A stretch of 64,000 nt of DNA from Novosphingobium sp. NDB2Meth1 (GTDB taxonomy: Bacteria; Pseudomonadota; Alphaproteobacteria; Sphingomonadales; Sphingomonadaceae), in assembly GCF_900117425.1 (NCBI RefSeq), contig NZ_FPEH01000012.1:310001-374000 (forward strand), read 5' to 3'. Under the pieces are notes generated by a model that had not been told where the DNA came from, searched no databases, and worked only from the letters and a program-made list of their open reading frames with translations. Shown one piece after another: positions 44,961 through 53,218 of this stretch. Each line of letters begins with the position of its first letter. The first letter of the stretch is position 1. Made by a program: the position numbers and the translations under genes.

Positions 44961-45559
44961 CAGCCGAAGTCCACTGCCGTCCAGTCGCTGGAATAGGCGC
45001 GCGTATCAGGCTTGACGGGCACCTTGGGATCGAACCGGCCGGGGACCAGTTCGTAGTTGAGTTCACGCGATCCGCCCACTTCGCTGGTGTAGTAGCCGGT
45101 GAGGATCAGCGCCTTGATCGCGCGCCATGGGGCGGCGGTCGTTTCACCCTTGTATGCAGATGCATCGAGCGCGGCGAGCTGTTCGGACTGGCGCGCCGGG
45201 GGCAACGTAAGCCAGTCCGGGCCGAGTTTGCCGTCCAGCCAGGCGGCGTGATCAAGGCTGCCATCTGCACGCAGGCAAGGCGTAAACGAGGGATCGGCAG
45301 CAGGGGGCTTGCGCGTGCCTTCAAGGCCATGGGCGAGCGCGACGAGCACGAAATCGTCAGCGCCGAGCGCCCCTGCGCCGGGCGTGTCTGTGGTGGGGAT
45401 CACCAGTTCGGCCACGGTCCGCATCAGCTTGCGCATGTGCGGGGAGGGGACGTCCTTGGGATCGAGCTTGCGCAGGACTTCGGCCCCGCCGGGCGCAGAA
45501 CTGAGCAACGCGACCAGCGAGGCGGCGCCGAGGAAGCTGCGGCGGCTCCAGCCGGTCAT
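44960..45559 (-). CDS. Gluconate 2-dehydrogenase subunit 3-like small subunit (Tat signal)
   Basis: 199 aa. The N-terminus is a twin-arginine signal (WSRRSFLGAASLVALLSSAPG). The rest fits the gluconate 2-dehydrogenase subunit 3 family (LMRTVAELVIPTTDTPGAGALG near residue 44). In FAD sugar dehydrogenases this subunit stabilises the catalytic GMC subunit and takes it through the Tat pathway, so C3 oxidation should occur in the periplasm. A cytochrome c electron acceptor is expected but is not encoded here. It overlaps both neighbours. Confidence 0.83.
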   Translation of the reverse strand: MTGWSRRSFLGAASLVALLSSAPGGAEVLRKLDPKDVPSPHMRKLMRTVAELVIPTTDTPGAGALGADDFVLVALAHGLEGTRKPPAADPSFTPCLRADGSLDHAAWLDGKLGPDWLTLPPARQSEQLAALDASAYKGETTAAPWRAIKALILTGYYTSEVGGSRELNYELVPGRFDPKVPVKPDTRAYSSDWTAVDFG

Positions 45560-46614
45560 TCGCCGATGCCCATGATGCGGCGGTTGAGCGCGCGGTCGGC
45601 ACCACCTGCGGCGAAATCGTCGAAAGCGTGCTCGGTGACCTTGATGATGTGCCGATCAATGAAAGGCGCGCCTTCCGCTGCACCGACTTCGGGGTGCTTC
45701 AAGGCGCATTCCCATTCGAGCACGGCCCAGCCGGCGAAGTCGTTGGCGGCCATCTTGGAGAAGATGCCGCCGAAATCGACCTGTCCGTCACCCAGCGAGC
45801 GGAAGCGGCCGGGGCGGTCGACCCAGCCCTGATAGCCGCCGTAGACGCCCGAGCGGCCACTGGGGCGGAACTCGGCGTCCTTCACGTGGAAGCACTTGAT
45901 GCGGCTGTGGTAGATGTCGATGAACGCGAGGTAGTCGAGGCACTGCAGCACGAAGTGGCTGGGATCGTAGAGAATATTGGCGCGCGGGTGGTTGCCGACG
46001 GCTTCGAGGAAGCGCTCGAAGGTGACGCCGTCGTGGAGGTCTTCGCCGGGGTGGATTTCGTAGGCGGCGTCGACGCCGTTGTCCTCGAACACGTCGAGGA
46101 TCGGCTTCCAGCGCTTGGCGAGTTCGGCGAAGGCGTCCTCGACGAGGCCTGCGGGGCGAGCGGGCCAGGGGTAGAAGTATGGCCATGCCAGCGCGCCGGA
46201 GAACGTGGCGTGCGCGGCAAGGCCGAGGCGGCGGCTTGCCACTGCGGCGTTCTTGACCTGCTGGACGGCCCATTCCTGCCGGGCCTTGGGCTTGCCGTGG
46301 AGTTCGGCGGGCGCGAAGCCATCGAACTGCGCGTCGAAGGCGGGATGTACTGCAACGAGCTGGCCTTGCAGGTGCGTTGAAAGCTCGCTGATCTCCAGCC
46401 CCTTGTCCGACAGCATGCCCTTGATCTCGTCGCAGTAGGTCTGGCTTTCCGCCGCGAGATCGAGGTTGAACAGGCGCGCGTCCCAGCTGGGGATCTGGAG
46501 GCCCTTGTAGCCGAGCCCGGCCATGTAATCGGCGATGGCGGGGAGGCTGTTGAAGGGGGCCGTATCGCCTGCAAACTGGGCGAGGAAGATGCCGGGGCCT
46601 AGAATCGTCTTCAT
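45556..46614 (-). CDS. Sugar phosphate isomerase/epimerase-family TIM-barrel protein
   Basis: 352 aa. It is an AP-endonuclease-2-type TIM barrel with likely metal ligands in YEIHPGED, ILYDPSHF, CFHVKDAEF and VLEWECAL. This family handles keto-sugars, including tagatose/psicose epimerases and enzymes of 3-keto-sugar metabolism. It shares only the general fold with the deglycosidase alpha subunit of the same operon. It probably acts on the oxidised sugar together with the Gfo/Idh/MocA enzyme 11 bp upstream. No signal peptide is visible. Confidence 0.83.
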   Translation of the reverse strand: MKTILGPGIFLAQFAGDTAPFNSLPAIADYMAGLGYKGLQIPSWDARLFNLDLAAESQTYCDEIKGMLSDKGLEISELSTHLQGQLVAVHPAFDAQFDGFAPAELHGKPKARQEWAVQQVKNAAVASRRLGLAAHATFSGALAWPYFYPWPARPAGLVEDAFAELAKRWKPILDVFEDNGVDAAYEIHPGEDLHDGVTFERFLEAVGNHPRANILYDPSHFVLQCLDYLAFIDIYHSRIKCFHVKDAEFRPSGRSGVYGGYQGWVDRPGRFRSLGDGQVDFGGIFSKMAANDFAGWAVLEWECALKHPEVGAAEGAPFIDRHIIKVTEHAFDDFAAGGADRALNRRIMGIGE

Positions 46615-46625
46615 GGGGCAAGTCC

Positions 46626-47741
46626 TCAGATGGAAAGCGGGGTCCAGCCTGCGCGGGCGGCGCTGGCGCGGACGGCGGTGTCGATGAAGGCCATGGAGCG
46701 CAGGCCCTGGGCAGCGCCGGGCAGCAGAGGGGCAGAGCCGCCGCGCACCAGTTCGGCGAAGTCGCGGTAGAGGTTGGCGAAGGCTTCGAGATAGCCTTCG
46801 GGGTGGCCGCCGGGGGTGCGGGTCCGGCGCGCGGCATCGGGGCCGAGCAGGCCGGTGCCGGCGCGGATCACCTCGCTGCGGCCATCGAGGTGGTGGAGGG
46901 TGAGTGTGTTGGGCTCTTCCTGCTTCCACGCGAGTCCGCCGGTTTCGCCATAGACGCGGATGCGCAGGCCATTGAGTTCGCCGACTTCGATCTGACTGGC
47001 GAGCATCACGCCGCGCGCGCCGTTGTTGAAGCGGAGGAGGACGGAGCAATCGTCGTCGAGCTGGCGGCCGGGGACGACGGCGCCGAGGTCCGCCAGCAGT
47101 TCGGTGACGTGGAGGCCGGTCACGAATTCGGCGAGCTGGAACGCGTGGACGCCGATATCGCCGATGCAGCCGCCCGCCCCGGCGCGCGCGGGATCGACGC
47201 GCCATTCGGCCTGCTTGCCCTCGGCGGGACCAGCGAGCCAGCCTTGCGGGTACTCGACGACGACCTTGCGGACTTTGCCGAGTGCTCCGGCGGCGATGCG
47301 GGCGCGGGCCTCGCGCACGAGGGGGTAGCCGGAATAGGTGTAGGTGAGGGCGAAGGGGAGGGCGGATGCCTCGACGACGGCGGCGAGTTCGCGGGCTTCG
47401 TCCAGCGTGGCGGTCATTGGCTTGTCGCTGATGACCGGGAGGCCGGCAGCAAGTGCGGCCCTGGCAGAGGGCAGGTGATCGTGGTTCGGCGTGACGACGG
47501 CGACGAACTGGGCGCCATCCGGGCGCGCCGTTTCAGCGGCCAGCATTTCGGCGAGGCTGCCATAGGCGCGGGCCGGATCGAGGCCATAGGCCTCGCCGCC
47601 GGCGCGGCTGCGGGCGGGATCGCTGGAGAAGACCCCGGCGACCAGTTCGATTTCCCGGTCGAGTTCTGCCGCGATGCGGTGGACGGGGCCGATGAAGGCA
47701 CCCGGGCCGCCGCCGATCATGGCCATACGCAACCGACTCAC
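46626..47741 (-). CDS. Gfo/Idh/MocA-family NAD(P)-dependent sugar oxidoreductase
   Basis: 371 aa. An N-terminal Rossmann fold (MAMIGGGPGAFIGPVHR) is followed by the catalytic lysine motif SDKPMT (the family EKP) and the substrate-domain segment GGCIGDIGVHAFQLAEF with its conserved Asp and His. Family members oxidise or reduce sugar hydroxyls, including C3 of glucosides (as in DgpA of the puerarin pathway). It may do the same here, or reduce the released 3-keto sugar. It is cytoplasmic and in the middle of the operon. Confidence 0.85.
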   Translation of the reverse strand: MSRLRMAMIGGGPGAFIGPVHRIAAELDREIELVAGVFSSDPARSRAGGEAYGLDPARAYGSLAEMLAAETARPDGAQFVAVVTPNHDHLPSARAALAAGLPVISDKPMTATLDEARELAAVVEASALPFALTYTYSGYPLVREARARIAAGALGKVRKVVVEYPQGWLAGPAEGKQAEWRVDPARAGAGGCIGDIGVHAFQLAEFVTGLHVTELLADLGAVVPGRQLDDDCSVLLRFNNGARGVMLASQIEVGELNGLRIRVYGETGGLAWKQEEPNTLTLHHLDGRSEVIRAGTGLLGPDAARRTRTPGGHPEGYLEAFANLYRDFAELVRGGSAPLLPGAAQGLRSMAFIDTAVRASAARAGWTPLSI

Positions 47742-47771
47742 TGATCCTTCTCCATCCTGCCGTTTCTCGTT

Positions 47772-50162
47772 CTAGGGCGCCTGACGCTCGAGCGTTTCGA
47801 CGTCGATGTCCATCGTGCTCCCGGCATCTTCCGCGTGGCGCGCGATGCGCACGGTGTGCGGGGTCGGCAGCAGTTCCCAGCCAGCCTCGGCCCACGTCAT
47901 GAAGCGGCGCCGGGCAAGCGGGACCGTGACGCGCGCGGCGCGGCCCGGTTCGAGGTGCGCCTTGGCGAAGCCGATCAGCGTCGGCTCCGGGCTGTCGCGA
48001 TAGACCTGAACGATATCGGAACCGGCGCGTGCGGAGAGGTTGGTGACGGTGATCGCGACGCCTTCTGCTGTCACTTCGGGGTGCGACCATTCGAAGCGGG
48101 CGTAGCCTTGTCCGGCGCCGAGCGTGTGGCGCGCGGTCTTACCGGCGGTGATCACGCCGCGATAGCCGATGTGCGTGCCGTCGGTATAGGGCAGCGAGCC
48201 ATCGGCCTGCGGCTGGAGGTGATAGCCGGGATAATCGGCCTCGGCGCGCGCGATGGTGACGGGCATGCGGCCGCCGGGTTCGCGGTCTCCGGCGAGCACC
48301 GAAGCAAGCGCGGCGGCAAAGCCTTCGCCGGGATACCAGGTGGCGAGGTGGGCGGCGGCGCTGTCTTCCCACGCGGCGTCATAGGCGTGGCCGACATTGG
48401 TGACCACGGCGACGCGAGGGTTGGCGGCGGTGACGCGGGCGATGAGATCCAGCTGTCCGGCAGCGAGGCGCGTGTCGTGGCGGTCCTTGCTTTCGACCGA
48501 GCTGTCCGAGGTTTCGCCGACGATGAGCACCACGGCGTCGGCGGCGCGGGCGGCGGCTTCGGCGGCGGCCAGCAGTTCCTCACCGCTGCCGGGGGCGCGG
48601 ATGCCGTACCACAGGCCATGGACACGGGCGCCGGCGAAGGTGAACTCGGCGGTTACGGCGACGGTCTGCCCGGCGGTCAGGTCGAACGGGGCGCTCTCGC
48701 TGTCACCGGCCTTGAGCACGCCCATCGTATCACCCGGGGGGCATTCGGTGGTGGTGAGCACTTCCTGACCATCGACGAGCAGGCGCGAGACGCCGGTGGC
48801 GCCAAGGTGGAAGCGGTGGATGCCGGATTGTGTGGCAGTGAAGCGGCCCGAGGCGCGGATCGAGCCGCCTTTCGCGAAGGGGGCCTGATCGTGCATCCCC
48901 GCGAACCAGACGAGCGAATTGGTGTCGCGCGTCTCGCGGGTCAACGGCTCGCCGGTGCAATCGGGGCTGGCGAAGTAGTCGAGCGTCATGCCGCTTGTGC
49001 AGCCGTCGCCGATGTCGTGCGCGGGGGCGACCGGCATCAGCGGCAGGCGCGGGGCGGGATCGACACCGGGTTCGAACACCACCTCGCTATGCGCGCCGAA
49101 GCGGGCGCGGATGGCGTCGATGGGCGAGGGGAGGTCCGGGCGGACCGAGATCTTGGCGAAGGTGCCGCCCTGGAAGCAGGGAGCGGCGGCGTTGGGGCCG
49201 ATGACAGCGAGCGTCTTGATGCTGGCGGGATCGAGCGGAAGGAGATCGCCATCGTTCTTGAGGAGGACCATCCCGGCTGCGGCGGCTTCTTCCAGCAGCG
49301 CGGTGATATCGGCTTCGGCAAGGGGCTGCGACTTGGGGCCGGTAACGCGCGCTGCGGCGTTGGCCACGCGAGTGGCGGCATCCTGCACGCGGGCTTCTTC
49401 GACTTCGCCTGCGGTGACGGCAGCAGCAGACTTGGCGCCGAGGAACCGCGCGGGGCCGGGCATTTCAAGGTCCAGCCCGCCGAGAAGTGTCGGCGCGGTG
49501 GAATGCGTGCCGAACCAGTCGGACATGATGACGCCATGATAGCCCCATTCGCCCTTCACGACTTCGGTGAGGATATGGTGCTGTTCGGCGCAGTACTGGC
49601 CGTTCACGCGGTTGTAGGCGGCAAGCATTCCCGCGCAGCCCGCCGCCGCAGCGAATTCGAAGGGTAGGAGATAGACTTCGCGCAAGGTGCGCTCGTCCAC
49701 CTGAACGTTCATTGTGTCGCGCGCGGTTTCGCTGTCGTTGCAGGCGAGGTGCTTGGCGCAGGAGCCGGTGCCGGTCGATTGCAGGCCGCCGATCCACGCC
49801 GCGCCGAGAATGCCGGCGAGCAGCGGGTCCTCGGAGAAATACTCGAAGGCGCGGCCGGCGAGTGGACTGCGGGCGAGGTTGATGTTGGGCGCGAGCACCA
49901 TGTCGATGCCGCGCCCCACCGCTTCCTGCCCGACCAAGGTGCCGATGCGCCGGGCGAGATCGACGTCCCAGCTTGCCCCCAGCGCCGTTGCGCAAGGGGA
50001 AAGCCGGGCGACGTCACGCTCGTCGACCAAACCGCTGGCGATGCCCATCGGTCCGTCGCTCATGGCGAACGACGGAATGCCGACGTCCGGCACGGCGGGC
50101 GTGGTCCACATGGAGGCTCCCGCCGTGAGGAGAGCGGCCTGGTCGAGAGTCAGTCGGGTCAT
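47772..50162 (-). CDS. GH3 beta-glucosidase with PA14 domain, no signal peptide
   Basis: 796 aa. The GH3 barrel has KHLACNDSE (residues 137-145) and the nucleophile aspartate in GVIMSDWFGTHS (D215). A PA14-like insert occupies about 385-500, and a fibronectin type III-like domain ends the protein. It begins directly with the catalytic domain (MTRLTLDQAALL) and has no signal peptide, so it should act in the cytoplasm on imported glycosides, unlike the exported GH3 at 26.2 kb. It follows the deglycosidase beta subunit by 5 bp. Confidence 0.87.
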   Translation of the reverse strand: MTRLTLDQAALLTAGASMWTTPAVPDVGIPSFAMSDGPMGIASGLVDERDVARLSPCATALGASWDVDLARRIGTLVGQEAVGRGIDMVLAPNINLARSPLAGRAFEYFSEDPLLAGILGAAWIGGLQSTGTGSCAKHLACNDSETARDTMNVQVDERTLREVYLLPFEFAAAAGCAGMLAAYNRVNGQYCAEQHHILTEVVKGEWGYHGVIMSDWFGTHSTAPTLLGGLDLEMPGPARFLGAKSAAAVTAGEVEEARVQDAATRVANAAARVTGPKSQPLAEADITALLEEAAAAGMVLLKNDGDLLPLDPASIKTLAVIGPNAAAPCFQGGTFAKISVRPDLPSPIDAIRARFGAHSEVVFEPGVDPAPRLPLMPVAPAHDIGDGCTSGMTLDYFASPDCTGEPLTRETRDTNSLVWFAGMHDQAPFAKGGSIRASGRFTATQSGIHRFHLGATGVSRLLVDGQEVLTTTECPPGDTMGVLKAGDSESAPFDLTAGQTVAVTAEFTFAGARVHGLWYGIRAPGSGEELLAAAEAAARAADAVVLIVGETSDSSVESKDRHDTRLAAGQLDLIARVTAANPRVAVVTNVGHAYDAAWEDSAAAHLATWYPGEGFAAALASVLAGDREPGGRMPVTIARAEADYPGYHLQPQADGSLPYTDGTHIGYRGVITAGKTARHTLGAGQGYARFEWSHPEVTAEGVAITVTNLSARAGSDIVQVYRDSPEPTLIGFAKAHLEPGRAARVTVPLARRRFMTWAEAGWELLPTPHTVRIARHAEDAGSTMDIDVETLERQAP

Positions 50163-50167
50163 GGGAT

Positions 50168-50545
50168 TCAGGCGGCCAGCGCGAGAACCTTGGTGTCCTT
50201 CGTGGTGGGCACGAAGGGCAGGTAGGACACCCGCATGCGCACCGCGAACTCGATCTTGTGATCGCCGGCGGGGAGGCCGCCGGGCTTCATCGCGATGATC
50301 TTGGCTTTCTCGCCGAAGTTCCAGCGGTCGTCGTAGACCGTTTCCATCTGGTCGAGCGTGTAGGTCTTGCCGCGCACGTGGAAGCGGATGTCCTCGCGGG
50401 CGACCGGCTCACCGTCGACGGTGACGACGATGTCCTCGACCATCGAGAGGCCGAGGCCGCGGTAGTAGGGCAGGCGGCCGTAGAAGGCGAAGCCCAGCTC
50501 GGAGCTCTCGAGGCTGCCCTCGACGATCATCTTGTTGTCCATCAT
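50168..50545 (-). CDS. C-glycoside deglycosidase beta subunit (DUF6379 family)
   Basis: 125 aa. It matches the small all-beta subunit of C-glycoside deglycosidases (DgpB/DfgB/CarB-type families) in its characteristic segments: LPYYRGLGLSMVEDI, VTVDGEPVAREDIRF, YTLDQMETV and RVSYLPFVPT. The alpha subunit is encoded immediately upstream (12-bp gap), the arrangement seen in known pairs. In those enzymes the beta subunit closes over the active site of the alpha barrel and is needed for activity. GAGG precedes the two start methionines. Confidence 0.85.
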   Translation of the reverse strand: MMDNKMIVEGSLESSELGFAFYGRLPYYRGLGLSMVEDIVVTVDGEPVAREDIRFHVRGKTYTLDQMETVYDDRWNFGEKAKIIAMKPGGLPAGDHKIEFAVRMRVSYLPFVPTTKDTKVLALAA

Positions 50546-50557
50546 GGGATCGGTTCC

Positions 50558-51577
50558 TCAGGCAGCAGCGCGGAGTTGGGGGGTGGGTTCGCCAAGCAGG
50601 TTGGCGAGCATGACTTGCTGGCGGCGGACCTGCTCGACGCTGTCGGGCTCTTCCTTGTCCTCGATCCAGCGGTTGCCTTCGTATTCGGAGCAGATGTAGC
50701 CATCATAGCCGCCCTGCTGGAGCACCGCGACGATCTTGTCGTAGGGGATCGAGGGCTCGACGTAGGAGCCAGTGGAATCCGAGGCCATCTCGTAGAACTT
50801 GCCGTGGATGTTGTGGATGCGCGGCATGTAATCGAGCATGCGCTTCGGCTCGAACGCGGCATTGTGGCGCAGCGTTTCGGCCATCGCGATGGCGGGGCCG
50901 ACGCCGCCCATCTGCTGGACGTTGAGGATGACGTATTCCGAAAGGACGCGGTCCTCGTAAGCCTTCACGATGTAGTCGGCGATGTTCTGCGGCACGCCGA
51001 TGCGCATGAATTTTTCCTTCCAGACCGGCGGGAAGGCATGGAGGAACATGCCCATGTCCGGCAGGAAGCCGAGCGCATCCGAACCCGACTTCTCGAAGCA
51101 CTCGGCGTGGCGGATTATCCACGGATGATCGAAGTGCAGCGGGGCGTGGACCTCGATAAGGATCTTGATGCCCTTTTCCTCGGCATAAGGCGCGGCGGCG
51201 ACGAGCACTTCGGGTGCGATCGAGACAAGCGCGCGGATGTACTTCATGCCGAGGCGGGCGCCGAAGTCGATGTCCTTCTTCACGCTGGCGACCTGCTCGG
51301 CGAAGGGCATCTCGCGGCCCTTGTAGCGCTTGTAGTCGAGCATGAAATCGTGGCTGACGGGCACGCAATCGTACTTGGCGATGAGCTGGTGCCAGTTGGC
51401 GATTTCCGCGTCGTCGACGCCGACTTCGGGCCAGCCCCAGAAGGTTTGCTCGCCGATGACCTCGATGCCGTTCGCGCCCATCTCGGCGCAGGTGCGGATG
51501 CAGTCCTCAAGGGTCATCTTGCCCTGGAAGGTCTCGTTCTGAAAGCTGTACAGGCTTACGCCGCGCTTGATCGGCAC
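50558..51577 (-). CDS. C-glycoside deglycosidase alpha subunit (TIM barrel)
   Basis: 339 aa from a GTG with GGGGAG 7 nt upstream; a 28-codon extension lacks such a site. It is a sugar-isomerase-like barrel. Likely Mn2+ ligands and base are in EVHAP (E142, H144), PDMG (D174), NIHGKF (H258) and SEYEG (E298/E300), as in the DgpC/DfgA/CarC group. Those enzymes cleave the C-C bond of 3-keto C-glycosides by beta-elimination-like chemistry; some also act on 3-keto O-glycosides. It is the first gene of the operon and has its own operator-bearing promoter. Confidence 0.83.
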   Translation of the reverse strand: MPIKRGVSLYSFQNETFQGKMTLEDCIRTCAEMGANGIEVIGEQTFWGWPEVGVDDAEIANWHQLIAKYDCVPVSHDFMLDYKRYKGREMPFAEQVASVKKDIDFGARLGMKYIRALVSIAPEVLVAAAPYAEEKGIKILIEVHAPLHFDHPWIIRHAECFEKSGSDALGFLPDMGMFLHAFPPVWKEKFMRIGVPQNIADYIVKAYEDRVLSEYVILNVQQMGGVGPAIAMAETLRHNAAFEPKRMLDYMPRIHNIHGKFYEMASDSTGSYVEPSIPYDKIVAVLQQGGYDGYICSEYEGNRWIEDKEEPDSVEQVRRQQVMLANLLGEPTPQLRAAA

Positions 51578-51663
51578 TTGCTGTCTCCCCTGAGGCGGCT
51601 GCCAAAGCGCCGCTCTGATCGTGAAATGGAATCGCGTGGCTGCCTGCGATTCCTGAAGCATTA

Positions 51664-51681
51664 TTAGAATGCTAATTCTAG
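51664..51681. promoter_or_regulatory. Candidate TetR operator of the C-glycoside operon
   Basis: ATTAGAATGCTAATTCTA contains overlapping inverted repeats: TAGAAT-N4-ATTCTA, and TTAG-N4-CTAA inside it. It lies 87 bp ahead of the deglycosidase alpha start. Parts of it (ATTAGAAT, GAATGCTAA) recur in the promoter of the TetR gene at 57 kb. Confidence 0.55.
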
Positions 51682-51697
51682 AAACTTGTGGTCCGAG

Positions 51698-53047
51698 TCA
51701 AGGGGCCTTTGCGCCGAACCGGGCGCGCCAGTTGCCATCCATCGGCCAGAACCAGACAACGGCGGCCTGCGCCGCAAGCAGGGTGCCAGCGGCGAGGAAA
51801 TAGGCTTGGCGGATATCGGCGCGGGCGGCATCGGTCAGCGCATCGGGGACGTATCCCGCCCACGACAGGACAAAGGCGCCAAGCGCGCTGCCGATTGCCA
51901 TGCCGACTTTGGTCGAAGTGCTGATGCCGGAGGACAGGAGGCCTTCGTGGCGCACGCCGAACAGGGCCTGGTGGTAGTCTGCGGTCGCGGCGGCCATCGA
52001 GAAGATGCCGGTGATCGTGACCGAAGTGACGATCGAGAAGGCGAAATAGGGGAGCAGCAGCGGAGGCACGGCGAGCGCGCCGATCTGCAGGTCTGCCGCA
52101 TGATCGAGCCCGGCCATGGCGGCAAGCAGCACCAATGCAGTCGCGATGGCGCCGATGCAGCCCTTGCGGATGCCGGTGCGCGCGAGGATCGGCGGAGCGA
52201 TGAAGGCAGCGAGGAGCAGGCCGCCCGAGACCATCGGCAGCATGACCGGGATCAGCCACGGCTTCTGGACGACGTCCTTGGCATAGAAGATCGTCAGGCC
52301 GAGCATCGCGCCGAAACGCACGAAGTAGAGCAGGCAGAAGCCGAAGCAGACGGCCAAGGCGCGGTTGCGCAGCATCTGGCCGATGGCGGGCAGGGTGCGG
52401 AAGGCGGAGGCCGGGGCTTCGTCGGCAATGCGCTCGCGGCAATTGCGGAAGAGCATGGCGAGCGCGAAGAGCGACAGCGCGCCGAACAGCAGCGTGACCA
52501 TGAGAAAGCCATGCGCTTCGTTGCCGCCGCCGAGCGCGCCGACCAGCGGCATCGTCGCCGCGGTTCCGAGGATGACGCCCACCGACGTGCCGATCGAGCG
52601 CCAGCCGCCGAGGCGCAGGCGGTCCGCCGGATCGTCCGTCATCATCGGCATCAGCGCGGTGTAGGGGATCGAGCCGAAGCTCATGATGATGCCCAGCGCC
52701 TTGAAAGTGAGGAAGGCGTAGACGAGCTGCGCGCCCTGGCTCCAGTGCGGCACATTGAACGTGGCGATGAAGACAAGGACGTAGGGCACGGCGGTCAACA
52801 GGAAGTAGGGCCGGGTGCGGCCCCAGCGGCTGCGCGTCTTGTCGACCGCGATGCCCACCAGCGGATCGATCACCGCATCGAGCAGGCGCGCGACAAGGAA
52901 GATCGTGCCGACCGCCGCCGCCGGAAGCCCTACGACGGTGGTGTAGTAATAGAGCAGGAACGCGCCTGCCATGTTGTAGGCAAGGCTGTAGCCGAAATCG
53001 CCGAAGCCGTAGCTGGCGCGTTCGGCGAGTGAGAGCCGATCAGACAC
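51698..53047 (-). CDS. GPH-family glycoside:cation symporter
   Basis: 449 aa, about 12 hydrophobic helices. The N-terminal YGFGDFGYSLAYNM and the loop motif GIAVDKTRSRWGRTRPYFL are hallmarks of the glycoside-pentoside-hexuronide (MelB-like) family. It should carry a glycoside across the inner membrane with H+ or Na+. It lies between the TonB receptor and the deglycosidase operon, all reading leftward, so it is the likely importer of the (3-keto) glycoside. The GTG start is preferred over a TTG 57 bp upstream, with moderate confidence. Confidence 0.83.
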   Translation of the reverse strand: MSDRLSLAERASYGFGDFGYSLAYNMAGAFLLYYYTTVVGLPAAAVGTIFLVARLLDAVIDPLVGIAVDKTRSRWGRTRPYFLLTAVPYVLVFIATFNVPHWSQGAQLVYAFLTFKALGIIMSFGSIPYTALMPMMTDDPADRLRLGGWRSIGTSVGVILGTAATMPLVGALGGGNEAHGFLMVTLLFGALSLFALAMLFRNCRERIADEAPASAFRTLPAIGQMLRNRALAVCFGFCLLYFVRFGAMLGLTIFYAKDVVQKPWLIPVMLPMVSGGLLLAAFIAPPILARTGIRKGCIGAIATALVLLAAMAGLDHAADLQIGALAVPPLLLPYFAFSIVTSVTITGIFSMAAATADYHQALFGVRHEGLLSSGISTSTKVGMAIGSALGAFVLSWAGYVPDALTDAARADIRQAYFLAAGTLLAAQAAVVWFWPMDGNWRARFGAKAP

Positions 53048-53175
53048 AGAATGCGGCCCTGTTGGAGCAGGACCGCTTCTGTGGCGTCTCAATCCGCTGG
53101 GCAAGCGGCCATTCGATGCAGGCGGACAAGGTCATGTCCGTTCTCCCTTGTTCGATCGGCCGGCTGCCGGATGTC

Positions 53176-53198
53176 GGGGGCGCGCGCCAGACGCCCCC
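53176..53198 (-). terminator. GC-rich hairpin after the second TonB receptor
   Basis: GGGGGCG and CGCCCCC form a 7-bp stem with a 9-nt loop, 20 bp beyond the receptor stop codon. It has no T-run, so it may only weaken read-through into the symporter gene. Confidence 0.4.
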
Positions 53199-53218
53199 GC
53201 CTGGAAAGTCAGATCAGA

